Numbered from the stretch's first letter, positions 47,001 through 60,329 are shown. The stretch: DNA of 64,000 bases from Struthio camelus (GCF_040807025.1 NC_090944.1:114470738-114534737); one strand, 5' to 3'. The notes: generated from the sequence alone by a model not told the origin. Program-made: numbers and translations.

Positions 47001-50000
47001 GAAACTTCTTCTCGGCTAAGTTGGCAAGCCTGCTCGGTCCGGAAAGAACAAAGTGTTTCGGGGAAAATTGAAGTGAAAATTGATTTCCTCGTTCCTTTGC
47101 TGTTTTTAAAAGATATTCCCAGGTGGGTATTTCTGCCTACATGTGTGTAAGTGTGAGATCAAATGAACTAGAGAACCTGAGACGGTGCTTTTCCCTTTCT
47201 TTAACGTTCAGCCCACGATTAAGCCAAAGAACAAGACTTTGTGCAAAACTTTCTAGTGTGCCTAAGTGTGTTACAGTTTCACGCTGTGGTTTTTAGAAGT
47301 CTCAGTGCTTCGGACAGTAAAAGTAGACTCCCAAATCACTTTTGAATGTGGGATGTTGGTCCTTTTTGAAACTGTGCTTCTTAGTAGACAGTGGAAATTA
47401 TAAACAAGCATAGCCCATTATAGTAATTCTTGTAAAATCGGCAATTTGCTTGATTCAGCTATTACACCCAGATCATTTCCCAGTTTTCCTTTTTTGCAGT
47501 CTCTGGAATATTCATACTTAAGCTGGATAAATGAGAAGTGTGAAAACAGGGAATCTGGTTTGTGAAGGCACCTGTGCTGAGTACGTTTTAAATGCATAAA
47601 AGAATGATCTCATTTCCAAAAGTGCTGAGCTGCTCCCCCCCCGACTTCTGCTATCTTCATGGAAAAGCAAACTTGTTTAAGACACCTTGTAAAACAATCC
47701 TTAGGAGGCTTGCACTCTGTGCACGCTCCTTAACCCAGTCATAATCTTAATGCTCTTCAGTTCCTTTCTCTTTATGTCTCTCAAAGAGTCATTAGTCTCA
47801 CCATCTAAATTCCCTGCTGCAATAATAAGCTGAGATATTCCCTCCTGCTTTGTAAACTGTTGCAGGAATCTGCCGCTCTGTGGTGACGGGCATAAATCTT
47901 TACAGCTGCGGTTTACCATTCAGTAAAGTGCCTGGCTTTTGGAAAGGTACAGTATGAAATTCAGTAGGTAATTGGGCAACCAATCTTGTTCCCCACATTG
48001 AGGGTGCTTTTCACATGCTCTCCTGGGTGGCTGCATTCAGATGGAGACTTTCCGTGCGCTCTCATGCCGTCGCCTGCATCTGCTCTTTCAAGCAGGCAGA
48101 GATCAGGCCTGTGGCCGCGCGTGCTCCAAGCCTTGCTGTAAGGCTTGCCGAGTTTCTGCTGCCGCCTAGTTTTCCTGTACATCCTGGGAAGAGAATAAAC
48201 AAGATATGCATTGATTAAGAACTTGATTTCTCTCACGTGCTCTAGGTAACTCAATTAGGGTGTCAATATTTAAGCATTTGAAAATATATATTCACATGGC
48301 TAAATGTGGATGGCATGCAGTATCCGAACAGTAATGCTAACTTTCTTCCTGGGCTGATTTCAAGGCTATCATTAAAATAAAATGTTACTGCCTGTTAATT
48401 TGACCATGTCAATAAATAAAAATGCCCATAACAAGTGTATGAGGCTAATTATGATTTTATGGCTGTGTTGTTCTGGTTGATAGTTGTGCTGCCGGCTTGC
48501 TGGGTCTTTATGTTTCAGTGATGTACACCTCACTGATGCATAACATGTAACACCTGTTGATGCATTAAATGTTTAGTCCTGGCAATTGGCCCTCACATCA
48601 TTTCTGGGTACCAGAGCTCTGTGTAGCGGCCTGCAGCTGCCGTAATTAGGCTTTCCTGGTTTAGAAGACCTTTTCTTAAAAGAAAACTTAAAAGTTTCTG
48701 AAATGCCGCTGAAGTTTCCTGAAAGTCTGTGGAGCAGGCCAGCATATTTTCTCTTGGAAAGGGGCAGGCTTACAGCCATGAACTGGTTTGTCCTTGCCTG
48801 TGGCTGAGGGCCATGTCCTGGAATAGGATGCTGAAGGCTCAAGGCATGGCTGGTCTTTCTCTCTCAGCATGTTCCCACCAAGCACACGCTACTAGAAACA
48901 CTACCTTTTCCCCAGTTCGTGGTTCCATATAGAAATATGTGAACTATGAAATACAATTGGACTATTTGTTCAATGCATCTGGTATCTCTTCTTGACTGTG
49001 CAGTACCAGGCCTGTCTGAGAAGCACATCTATACAAAAAAGAATTATGAAATAATTTTCTTGTAGGTGGAGTTTCCTGTTAAGTCCAATTAGTTTCAAAT
49101 TTTGCTTTGAAATGTAAAAGATTATACCCTTCTTACTTTTGTTCAGTTGAACGGCTCTAACTTGATCTACTTGAATTATGTTTTTTGAAATCCTGTTAAT
49201 ATCTTAGTTTAACAGGATTTTGTGACTGTGGGTTGCACAAGCCCATTTTTAACACTGTGCTTAGCTAGAAATACTATCTTTTGCCTGGAGTGCTGGCTCC
49301 CATGCTAAGCTCCACAGAAGTCCATGTTTGCTTTGGCCTTGTCTATTAGGAGAACCACCCCAGACTGACCAAGGGGGTAGAGGTAGGTTCCAGTGAAGTG
49401 ATGCTAAACAGGGTTTAATGGCAGTTGGAGCCACCTTGGAGTTTCTGTTTAACGGAAGTTCAGCATCTAGGTGAAGAGGTTCCTGCTACCTATAATGAGA
49501 ACATTAGAAATATGTTCTGTTATCTATAGTTTTAAAATAATCCCTGCATTAACAGGACAACAGTGTTACCCATCAGAAACAAAAAGCAGGTAAGCAACCT
49601 CATCCTTAGTGTGCGATCTAAGAGTAGTTTGGGGCAAGGGGAATTTAGCTAGCTCATGGCGCATCAGCAGAGCACAGGTGTATCGAAGGTCTTCAGATAA
49701 AAGTGGCTAATTTAAATGAACGTAAAGAAAAAGGACTGTCGGGAGAGGTAGCATCCCCCCTGCCACAAAGGTAAGGGGTGTGCCTGGGAAATAATTGGCA
49801 TTAACTAAGCTCAGTAGAAAAAGGGAAAACAATCCCACAAAACTCACAGAGAAACTTCAGATTTGAAGGCAGACTTTCAGAGTAAGACTATTAACAGTTC
49901 AGGAGAAGCCATATTTGAAAAAGTTGTTTGCTACCTGGCTTTTCTCTCAGTTTCCTTTCCTTGGTACCAGATTCAATAGATGTACACAATCAATAATTCC

Positions 50001-52030
50001 AGGATATAAGGCAGTAGTTTGGTTTCCCGCCTTGGTCTTGCCGTGCTGTAACATTTCAAAACTTTATTCTTCAGAAAACAGCATGGCATCCTGCAAAAAT
50101 GAAAATAAAGCTTGTACAAAAGACTCTACCAATATTTTCCATTGCGTGCAATGGAAGAAATGTATAAGAGAGCAAAGATTAGTGCAGAGAAGAGGGAGAA
50201 AGACCTGAATAATCAGTTTCAACCAAAGGGAGGTATTTTCTGAAAGCAGATTCAAGGTTTTTTTTTTTTTTTTTTGGTTGCTTGCCTTTTGGCAAAAGTT
50301 CCATCCGAAAGCAAGCACCAAAACACTCTGAAGGAAAAACTTGAGGTTTTAGTTTCCACGTGGCTCCTGAACTGGTGCAGAGTGCAGTTGTGGGTGAGTT
50401 TGCCCCTAGCCTGCCCTCAGTGCTGGGTTGGGTTTGCTGGGAGAGACTGTTAGCCTGGCAGAGCTGTGCATCTTCCTGGCTCCGGGGGTCTTCCCACCTC
50501 TGTGTCTATCTGCACAAACTGCGTGGAGCAAGTTTTTTTCTGCGCATTGAACCACTGTCAGCCATTTGGTTTTACCTCTGATTTACTTGTTACAAACATG
50601 CAAATGTCTCTCGACTTCAGAGATTCGTTCTCTAGATTGCCACGGTGGTATCTGCAGCTCTGGCCAGCAGTTGGCACCCAAGCAACCAACCCGAACCAAA
50701 TGCCTTGACCCACGAGACCTAAACCATGGGTCTTAAACGGTTCAAAATCTGAAACTCACGTCTCTTCCTCTACAAACTGACCTGCGAATGTACAGTGAGA
50801 ATTGCTGGACTGAACAGGTCAGAATTGTTCAGGAGCCTGATTTGGAAATCTCTGGGAGCTTCTTTTGTTTCAAACTCCACAGGGCTTCAAGTGAGTCTCT
50901 GGAACTAGAATTCAAGCATTTGAGTTTAAAGATGCAGTTAATGCCGTTGTGAAAGAAGGACAAGAAAATACCTTGAAGTTTTCAGTAAAAAATCGTTCTT
51001 TGATAAACCTATCATCTATTGCATTCTTTTATTTTGTCGCTTGATTTGTAAAATGCCTTAATTTGTAAAGTGCCTTCTCTCTAATCAGACATCACAGACC
51101 CTATCTAGGCACTTGAATAATTTTTGGACGGATTAATTTTTTTGTTGCAGCACAGGTACTTTCAGTTTGAAAATTTCAGCTTGCAGCACATATAAGCTTT
51201 CTTTCTCAGTAGAGTATATAACTACTGCTAGTAACACATCACTTTTTAAAGTGAAAATTTCAAAAAAGGGAATGTGATGTCAGTTTAGGGCACCTGTCTT
51301 GCATTTCTCGCTTTCAGAAAGCATGGAACAAAAGATTTTGTTGTCATCTGTGTCTTAAAGACTTTGTTTTCCCCTAGTACTTCTCTCTGGTTCATTCCCT
51401 TTTAACATATGCACTGCATTTGGTTTCGGTCTTGCCTGTCGGACTGGGATGGAGTGCTGCCACACACATCTGGTACCTCTTCTAGACTTACCGATAATCC
51501 TGATGCTCTGCGGTCTGGGCAAGGCCATTGAGAATGTCATACTTTTTTTCCTCAGACAAAGTTATAGAAAATCAAAACACTGTGCACATAGTTTAGAAAA
51601 TTACTAATTTTTCATTTTTTTGCCATAACAAAGTGGTAAAAAGTTTGATTTTTGGAAACTGGAAAATAGTGGTTTTCAAATTCTTTAAATATTCTCCTTA
51701 AAAAAAAAAATCCTTTCTCCTTATCCTAGGAAGAGAAGAGTGAAAAAGGAGAGAAAAGCCAAAAGCAGAAAAAAATGGATTTTTTACCAAATAACTTTTA
51801 CCAAAATGAAAAATTTCTATAAAATTGATTTTGTTTAACAGGCTATTTCTATTTGATTATTGTTTTTATTTTTCAATGGCAAGTTATTTACTGTTTTCTT
51901 TTCTCCTCATTGTGTGGCCCCAGGCCTTATTAAATGTGTTCTATTCAAGCCCTGCTCTGAAGACAGAAATATTAATTTCCACATGGGCTTTTCTATAGAA
52001 CTCATCACTATGGTAACTGAATGTTTCATA
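47000..52030. other. Intergenic stretch, no gene seen
   Basis: Mostly AT-leaning. The part at about 48190-48570 is dense in AATAAA/TAATTA-type motifs (GATATGCATTGATTAAGA, GTCAATAAATAAAAATGC, GGCTAATTATGATTTTATGG) and could be a regulatory element. A T18 run is at 50258-50275 and a direct repeat ATTTGTAAARTGCCTT occurs twice at 51044-51075. No coding similarity was recognised. Confidence 0.5.
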
Positions 52031-52031
52031 A

Positions 52032-52140
52032 ACATTAATGAACTTATTTTCACAGCACTGCAGTGAGGCATTGGATGGTGCTATTATCCCCATTCCATGA
52101 CGAAGAATTGAGGCAGAAAGAGGTTAAGTACAAAAGTATT
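52032..52140 (-). mobile_element. MIR-like CORE-SINE fragment (best copy)
   Basis: GTGCTATTATCCCCATTCCA, then TGACGAAGAATTGAGGCAG and AAAGAGGTTAAGTA follow the MIR reverse complement almost step by step (TACTATTATCCCCATTTTAC, AGATGAGGAAACTGAGGCAC, AGAGAGGTTAAGTAAC). Upstream, ACATTAATGAACTTATTTTC continues the match to the conserved core. Confidence 0.75.
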
Positions 52141-53659
52141 CACTAATTTTAAGTTCCCAATCTGAGATGTATGGTCTGATTTTTCGGCAGACTTAGCTAA
52201 CAAGCTGTTCAAAGCACAGCTCTCATTGCCTTCACTTGCAGCTGAGAGTTCAAATTTCTTTGTGCTCTCTTTACTTGGATAGAGACCACTTTAAACCAGT
52301 TCACAGAAGGGCTTTTTAATTTCTTCCCTCTAAGATAATCAGAAAGAACTGAAATGTATTAAGTGTAGCCACGTATTCTTTCTATGTATCAACCGACATG
52401 ACATAGTTCACATGGTTTTATCCAGACACCAATTCCTAGCTTTGGTGTTATACCTAAAATAAGAAATAGTCCTATCCTACCTGCTGAAAGTTTTAAAAGG
52501 CCTTTGCCCTGGTAGAATTTATTTTTAATTTTCACTAAAGAGGATGAAAGCACTAAGAGTCACTTGTTTTTAGGTTAATTTGAAGGCTAGTGATATAGCT
52601 ACAAAAAGTTAAATTGGTACTTGGAACCTTGGACCTTTATCCAGACAGAGCCACTCAGTTAGAAAATCAATCCATCTCTCCTTGGGAGTAAAGATATCAA
52701 GCAAACTAAACGTATTAATTTTTTCTTTTTGTTATATGGCATTTTTCAAACAGGTGAATCAAAATATCTCCTTTCAGACACACTTGAACTTTGGCAAAGT
52801 TCAGATTCATAGTCCTTGACCTGCAGATAACTCCCTAAATAGGAGAGGCTCCATTTAAAGGCAGTGGGGCTTTATCGTGGCTAAAGAGCAAGGCAGCTTG
52901 AAGAGCTAGGCCTTAATTGGCATCAAAACATATCACTCGGGCGGCTTCCCTCATTAGATCAAAATCTGCAGGCTCCTGTGCCGTTCTTCTCTTTTTTCTC
53001 TACAAGTTAAATAAAATGCAAAGGCTACACTCAGATCTTCCCTGAGAGATTTACTTCTGGAGCAAACTTTTGCAGATGTTTTCCAAAGCAGTGGTTTAGA
53101 AAGCAAGGACTGACCCCATCTTAACCACAGAGGTGCAAACAGGCTGCTGTAATATTGTGTTGTTGAATTTTTCTTCCAGTGCCGCGTGAAAGAGAGCTTG
53201 CCCTTTTCCTCAAATCTCTCCCCAATCGAGAGATGAGTGAGCCAGTAACTACAATATCCAACAGCTTCACCAAGTCGAGAATGTGATGTCTGTGTAATAA
53301 CGCTCAATTTTACACACTTCAAATCCATTAGTAGCAATTACCTTACCTGAGGTGTTTTGAGTTAGTTTTAGCACAGCATTCTTGCAGTTGGTAGATAATG
53401 AGTGTAATAATGTATACAGCATTTTCAAGTCTCTGTTTTTAGCTACAATAATGCTATTAGGATTCTATTTAACAAATGTGTGCTTCATACTGAAAGTTAA
53501 GACTTTTTTGGTCATGTTCCCCCCACCCCTCGTTATCGTACCTCACGTCCTTTTTTATGCAGTGCTGGCTTTCCTGCAAGAGAGGAACGGTGTTTCGCTC
53601 ACTATACTTGTGCAAAGGCAGCAGGGCCCGGTAAACAGAGCACAAAAACAGGGCTCGGG

Positions 53660-53760
53660 AGAGCAGGGTTTGACTTGATCTCTGCTGTGGCCAGCTGGGC
53701 ATCACTGGGCAAGCCACGTTGCTGCTTTCTGCTTTGCCCTGCTCGCCCCGGAAGTGGGGG
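53660..53760 (+). mobile_element. Possible MIR-like SINE fragment
   Basis: GGTTTGACTTGATCTCTGCT, GGCATCACTGGGCAAGCCAC and then a pyrimidine-rich stretch resemble the MIR 5' half (GGGTTCGAATCC.GGCTCTGC, GTGACCTTGGGCAAGTCAC). Later mutations and local GC enrichment make this weaker than the copy at 52.1 kb. Confidence 0.4.
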
Positions 53761-54159
53761 CACCGGCAGCGGGTCGCCCTGCGCCGGGCCACAGCAGGAG
53801 CCCGGCTGGCACTTCTCTGCAGGGCTAGGGTTTCCCTCTCTCTGCCCTCCGAACGGGAAAAATAAGACTGTGGGAAATCCACCGCTGATCTAGGCTACCG
53901 CCTGAACCAAAGGATATTGCTAAGCTCACGCCTTAGTTTTCTAAGAAACAAGATTTTCTTGGTTTTGTCTTTCCAAAGAACTCCTTAACAGAGAATGAGA
54001 AAAGGGCTTGGGAGATAAAACTGATGCTTTGGTAGATGTCACTGCATAGGTCTTTAGCGTAGATCATATCAGCAAGTTAAAAATAACTCTGAAATGTTGC
54101 AGTTTTCCTTTCATATTAAATTGATCGATTTAATGAACCAGGCAAACTGAAGTAGCAAA

Positions 54160-55250
54160 GAGTATTTGCCCTGCTACACAAAATGTTTTGAGAATCCACC
54201 TTGTGCTTGCAGGTGATGTGCTTAGGAACAGGCGGGATAAGGGCTTGGAGAGCGGTCTCTGTTTTAAAAGTCAGCTGCATGTCTTTGGTGGCTGTGCATC
54301 TTCTCTCTAGCTCTTTTGCACTTAGATGCTCTTTTCAAAAAGCGAATGGATTCTTCCAGCACTGAATTGATCTTTCCCACCTTTTAGCTGCTCTTGCACA
54401 CTGGTTGATGTCCTGACAGATAAGTTATAACTGCTGGCTCCTTTGCAATTAAAAGGCACTCCCTCCTTCAGGCTGCCCAGGGCTGAGGTGTCCCCCAGGG
54501 GTGACATGGGGCAGAGGGGATGGGGAATAAGAGGCACCGTGGTCCTGCACCTGTCCCTTCAAATACCTCCTCCCGGCCTTGCACCAGTGAACATACGTTC
54601 ACCAGGTATGGGATATGCTGGGTATAGACTCGATGGAGAGTGGCAGAGAGCTATTTTGGTACCTCTGAGCAGAGAAAGCTGCATTGAATTTTACCTCCCC
54701 AAGGACAAGGTCAGATGATGGAGATGCACCAGCCACATGAAGATGACGTTGCCTCTGGCTGCGGAGTAGGTGAGGTGAAGGGGAGCAGAGCCCGTCCCCA
54801 ACCTCCCCACCTCCCTCCCTACGGCCGGGGCAGGTCCTAGACGCAAGCAGGGAGCCGTGCAGGCAGCCAGGCCATGTCTGCCTGCTCCTGGCGCCGAGGC
54901 GTTCGCTTACCACCTCCTGGCCTTTTCTGCTGTGAGAGTAATGGTCACCTCCATCCGTCTCTGGCCCTGGATGCCTGCTTACTTGACAAGGGAGCCGAAA
55001 GCTGTCCCTGTCCGTAGCCTGCAAACCAAAGGGGAACTAGAGAGGCAGGTATCGCCTCTCAGTCACAACATGCCCAGTCTGCTCTGGGGTCAGCACAGGA
55101 AAGCGCTGGCCCTGAGCCCCTTGCATTGTCATAACCTACCCTGCAATTAGTAACAGCACATCCAAGGTTAGTAAATTCTGATACCCAAGCTACATAGGAG
55201 GAGGGTGAATAAAGGACAGTGGTTGTGTGCAGTATAAGCTGTTGCCTTAG
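54160..55250. other. Intergenic, GC-richer patch, no gene seen
   Basis: A GC-rich patch at about 54470-54960 opens frames on both strands, the longest being 141 codons on the -. Products show no domain and are rich in Ser, Arg and Pro. No splice-consistent exon with known similarity was recognised. Confidence 0.5.
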
Positions 55251-55379
55251 ACAATGCATGACCTCTGAATTAAAAAGACCAGGATTAGCAAAGAGCTTTT
55301 TGCATTATTGGGCCCATTTATAAAAAGCTTTAGTCCTAATTGTATGGAGCACAGAGCTTTAACTTGAACACATATTGGT

Positions 55380-56280
55380 TTTGTAACTTGATCCCCATAT
55401 AAATCAGACAGTGAGAGTGGAACAATTAGGGCCTTAATCTACTGGAACTACACAGTATCTTTAAATATGTATTTTCCTGATCATTACTGGTTTTACAAGA
55501 GTCAATTAATTTATATTTCACAGAAAAATGTAATTAAATCCCAAGATAACATGACTGTGAAGTGAATGAGGAGGATGAGGAGCAGGGAGGGGAAAGGCTG
55601 CTCCTTGTGGAGCTAACATCAAACTTCGTGGCATGTCATTAATAGAAATGAAATGTATCCTGTTTAACTTTATGAAGTACAGAAGTCTGTTTTTTTTTGG
55701 TTTTTAGTTTCATATTGAACATAAGTGAGGTCATGAAAAGAGTTTGCTGCTGTGTACTTTCAACTCAGTTTGCAAGAAAATCATAAAATGTTTGCTAACC
55801 AATTTAAGTACTTGGAAAAGACTAAGGCCTTGATGTTGCAAAGAGCCCAATGCCTTTAGCTGGTCACCTAAGGGAATCCACTTATGACTCTATTACCCAG
55901 TAAATTAGCAGAGTGGTTCAGTCAGGTATATTTATCATGAAGAGAACTGAAGATAATTAATACACTGCATTGAATGCAAATTGCACCCACAGCACTTATC
56001 TCATTTTCAATTAGCACAAATGTTACAGCACTGCAGGCTTGTTATGGTTTTACCATGGGCTGGGTAATTAATTTCTGTGAGCTACATATCAGACACCTGA
56101 TAATGCGGTTTATTAATAAATGTCACCCCAGGTATCTGTTAGGAGAGGTAAATAAATTAAATGTTCAGTTGTCTGCCCTGTGCAAATCTATTCTTACACC
56201 TCATTGCATCTTTTCACTTGTTTGTTTATCAACGAGAATGACTACAGAGATTACAATGGCAAACAAAGGAATATGATGAA
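55380..56280. promoter_or_regulatory. Candidate non-coding regulatory element
   Basis: A long AT-rich block is dense in homeodomain-type cores and other factor-like boxes: GTCAATTAATTTATATTTC, GAAGATAATTAATACACTGC, GAATGCAAATTGCACC (octamer-like), GGGTAATTAATTTCTGTGAG, CCTGATAATGCGG. A frame of 100 codons is open across 55974-56276, but its product has no known domain. The texture resembles deeply conserved elements around developmental regulators. Conservation itself was not tested. Confidence 0.3.
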
Positions 56281-58890
56281 CAATAATCTGTACCTGCAAG
56301 AGGCAGCCTCTCCAGAGGCAGCCCAACCTCTTGTAGCATGGGCACCACCAGGCTAGTGGTGCTTCCCTGCCCTGCCCTTGGGAGGGATGGACACCACCAC
56401 GGCTCACGGAGGTGAAGGGGACCCACAGAGAGACCTCCCAGTGGGAGAGAAAACAAAAGAGCCCCCAAAACACTCCACTTCTGAAGAATGTGAGAACCGG
56501 TTATCAGTATATTTTACTTTCTATAACTCTGCTCTTCAGAGTGTTTCACCACACCTGCCAGAGCCTATATTTAAAGCCATAACTGCCAACTTTCTCACAG
56601 CTCCATGTGATATTTATGCTAATCAATTCCTGGGGTAATTTCAGGTTTGTGGCTTTCCTATCCGCCCCGACCTCTGCTTCAGAAACGAAGGGTAGGGAAA
56701 GGTAGGTGCCATGGTGCTGCTTGTCCCTCCGCCCACTATTTTTCCCCAAGGTTTTACCATTATTGTGCGTTGCGAGGATGCATGCGCTGAAGAGGAGTTT
56801 GCCTCTGCTGTACTGTATGGGATGTGAGGAGTGCATGGTCCTGGCTGGGGCTTGGGGCACTCCTGGAACAAAATTATAATGATTACAACGGGAATGAAAT
56901 AGCCATATATTCTCTGTTCTGGTGCAGGCTTTGGAAAAATAGAGATATATGAGGTTACGTGATTTCAGCAGAGCTGCAGAGGCTGAAGCTCAGTGGGATA
57001 CTTATGCAGGGACAGACTAATGTCAGACAGACCCTGAAAACCCTGTTTGTTTTTCTTTTGATTGGATAGGTCACACCTGGCAGATTTCAAGACCTACCCC
57101 TTCTTTTAAAAGTTGCAGCATCAGTCTCATTACTTTCAGGATAAAAGTTCTTTTTTTTTCTCATTGATTTAGAAATTTGAGCAAGCAATACTGACGAAAA
57201 TAGTTGAAGTACTCCAACAAATCTAAACTTAAAAAAAAAATCAGTTCACTAAAATCTTAGAAAGGCTGTTAGAGTTGGAAAACGTGAGTAGGTGAACCAA
57301 ACCTGTTCTGCCTTCTAGCTTCTCTGCCAGCTTCTTTGACTGTTCAGCTAACTTGCTTCCCAGAGCTTTTACACAGATTTCTTCTTGCAAAGAACATCTG
57401 CTTCTCTTTCCTTTCCACTGCAGAGATCTGTACCACAGGGGAGGGTGGTCGTGGTTTAGCTAATCTATCATCTCCCCAAGAAAGGTCACAAGCAGGTAGT
57501 TGCAGTCACTTTAGCCTCACTAAGCTAACACGACCCCCACTGTGTGGGTGCAATTCTGCTGATAGAAAGATGCCTCATATTAGAAATTTCTTATTACAAG
57601 TATAGAACCAAAGCAAATGCAGCTGTACTGGATAAATACCTTTATTCCAATGTACATTAGGGAGCTATTCTGGTATCAATATCCTGGAAAAAGAAATACC
57701 TCTAACTGACCACTATATTTTGGTACAAATTGGAGTATAGGCCAAGCTTCAATCCTTTCTGAAGATGAATAGTATTTAAAGCAAAAAATAGGTGCAATGT
57801 AACACTCAATTCTATAGATATAGACACATTTAGTAAATAGCCATAGTAAAAGGAACTCATGAATTAGCTCTGGGGAAGGAAGTCTCTAACAAGTGACTCT
57901 TGCTGCAATAATTTAAGCAGTGTGAATTTCAGTAAACACTGCTCTTGAGCAAAGTGCTTTCAGCCTTTATGTAGATCTTCACTGTATTTCCTATTTTTTA
58001 TATGGTAAATAATTTCCATATGCTTCCTGGTAGTGTGACCTACCATCTTACCATCATCTGCCGTGTTCTTTTCAGATTGCAGGACTCAAAAGAAAGTTCA
58101 CTATTTGAAGATAGGATTTACAATAATGCTTCTTTAAAAATACTGTAGCACTTGAAAAAACAATTAAAGAAGTGTCTTATTTGGATTAAGGTTCATACTC
58201 TGAGAAGAACATGTGATTTTAAAGGCCAAATGACCTGCGTGAGCATCCTTTAAAAATGTGATTACTGTGCTGAGAACAATGCATAAACTTGTAGTTTAAA
58301 CAATTATAGCTATATTCCTGCTGAGGAGCCGGCAAGGTGTAGAATTCATGCAAATTCCTTATTTGAACAGGGACAATATATACAATAGCAATAGGGAGTG
58401 TGAATTTACTTCAGTGTGTGGGTGAGCCAGATTTCTCATCAGATGCAGGCTAACTCTGAGGCACGGCAGGCCTGACAAAGGCCACTACCATGTGTGCATG
58501 CCCCGCATGTCGGCTCCCCCAGTAGCCCCCTTGCCCCAGAGGGCCAGCTTTCTGGTGGAGAGATTCAGCAAAATGAAGAAGTTTTTGCAAGGAGAGAGGT
58601 GTCCCCTTGGTTTGAGAAGGTCACTGGTGAGCTGATGGGGGTGAGCTGAATGTGTAGCCCTAGAGGGTCTCATCATAGTGACAGCCAGCTTCCCCCACCA
58701 TGTGATGAGCCTTGTACCTGAGCATGTGCCATGCGTTGCTCACCTCTTACATCCTTCTGATAAAGGGGAAGTGGATGTAACGGAGTGTCTTGTTTTTGTG
58801 TTTTTCTTATTATTATTTATGTAAGCTGGAAAAATATGCCTTACGATGGAGAAGAAATTCGGTGAAGGCTTGAGTTCCCTGAAGATGTTC
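56280..58890. other. Intergenic stretch, no gene seen
   Basis: A short GC-richer patch at 56285-56480 is followed by AT-leaning DNA. About 58040-58400 has AT-rich boxes (CAATTATAGCTATATTCC, TTCATGCAAATTCCTTATTT) of possible regulatory character. No gene, RNA or clear repeat was recognised. Confidence 0.5.
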
Positions 58891-60025
58891 AGTCTACTGA
58901 AGATGGCCCTGGGCAGATGTGTATGAGTCTTTCTGTGGAGCGCTCACAGGGCTAGCAAACGTGTCAAACGTTTCCTTCACTGCAGCTTTACGCAAAGTGT
59001 GAGATGTGTGGCGGATGCTAAGAATGGAGACTATGAACTCGATTAGGAATTCCATGGGAAGCTGGTGCCAGGCCCAATGCCAGGTTTGATATGCCTTTGT
59101 CACGGAAGAGATGCATTGCAGCAGTAAACGAAGTTTTCTAAGCATGAATGCCGCGTGCTTGCATATTTCAAATGACTATAGTCCAGCTGAGAAGTGACAC
59201 AGCCATGAATAACCGAGACAAGGTCATCACCTGCCAGGATGGGAGAGCGTCTCCTAGCCAATGGAAGAGAATAAAAGTGTTACTTGCAGAGGCTTCTGTG
59301 ACAAAATTTAGCGTCAGTAGCACATTCAAGAGCGCTCCTAAATTATGAAATGAACAGACCAATTGTGGAAATGCACCCCTGTGCCAGGCATACTGCTCTC
59401 AAGTGACAAGCTCTTAAAGATGCTTCCCTGTCTCCCATCTGTCTTACCTCTGTTTTGCTTGGATTTAACCAGCTGCTTTTCTTCCACTGCCACATTGACG
59501 GTAGCAGAGTGTTTACGTACACTCATATTGTAGGTATAACCATATTTCATCTGCCTGCTTCTGGCAATTCAGTCCATGTCATGTCACCAACTAGCTCTGT
59601 GTAGACACAGAAAAGAACTATAAAGAGTACAGATCGGAAGTCCACAACAGAGAGGAGTGCAGTGCTAGATGTAGTGGGTTTTCACTAGTCATGGGGTCTC
59701 TCCCAGCAGGAAGGACTCAAAATAATTTTAGTACATTACCCTGGACCTCTGCCACCCTTCAGGCAACACAGCAATATCTCATGGTTAATGCTGAAGTTGA
59801 GTAGGATGAGGATGGATGTCTGCCCTCTCCCCGTTGACAGGAGGGGCTCATCCATCAATGACACTAGAATAGTTCCAGTTGCATATCCTGGCTTGAATCC
59901 AGACTGTGCCAGATCTAAAAGATTCGCTTCTATCAGATTTAGTCCAAGCTGGACTTTAGCTAGCAACCATAGGAGATTTCTTGGGAACGAGGAAGCCTGG
60001 TGGGGTGCAAGTTAGTGAGAACTCC
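58890..60025 (-). mobile_element. Decayed L2/CR1-type LINE reverse-transcriptase relic
   Basis: Read on the - strand from about 60025 downwards, three frames successively give landmarks of a non-LTR retrotransposon reverse transcriptase. QSGFKPGY (about 59906-59883) parallels QSGFRPGH..ETAL. GRGQTSILILLNFS then NHEILL parallels the LLILLDLSAAFDTVNHEILL region, with the stretch between them lost. SVIHGCVTSQLDYSHL (about 59225-59175) parallels VTHALVTSRLDYCNAL. HQLPMEFLIEFIV (near 59067) parallels HWLPVEFRIRFKVL. At least two frameshifts and several stops are present, and the YADD-containing part is missing or unreadable. The order is collinear with the family, so chance is unlikely. More 5' sequence may extend to about 60300. 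It is inactive. Confidence 0.7.
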
Positions 60026-60329
60026 TGTTTACAGAGTGGATTTCCTCAAGGCCCGGCGATGGTCAATTCCTGACACAGTGGTATCTCTGGGTCTGCGGCC
60101 TGGTGTCTCCCAGCTCTCATCGTTCAAGACTTTAGCCTTCTGGGTCACCTGAACTCTGGAGCAACCCTGGATGGATGGCAGCATGAAGCAGCCGGGCAGT
60201 GCCGCGGGGTTAAACCCAGGACAAGTGGATACTGAAATGGGGAGATTTCTTCGAACCAGCCACTGCAGCCAGAAGCTCTGCTCTGCCAACATGTCAGTAA
60301 ATGCCTCTTCCCCCGTTCAGTTGTGCCAG

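Noticed and set aside
54599..55024. 141-codon - strand frame
   Set aside because: GC-rich patch with a low-complexity product. There is no family resemblance or exon structure.
55974..56276. 100-codon + strand frame
   Set aside because: It lies in an AT-rich motif-dense block, has no known domain, and no promoter or splice context was found. A regulatory element explains it better.
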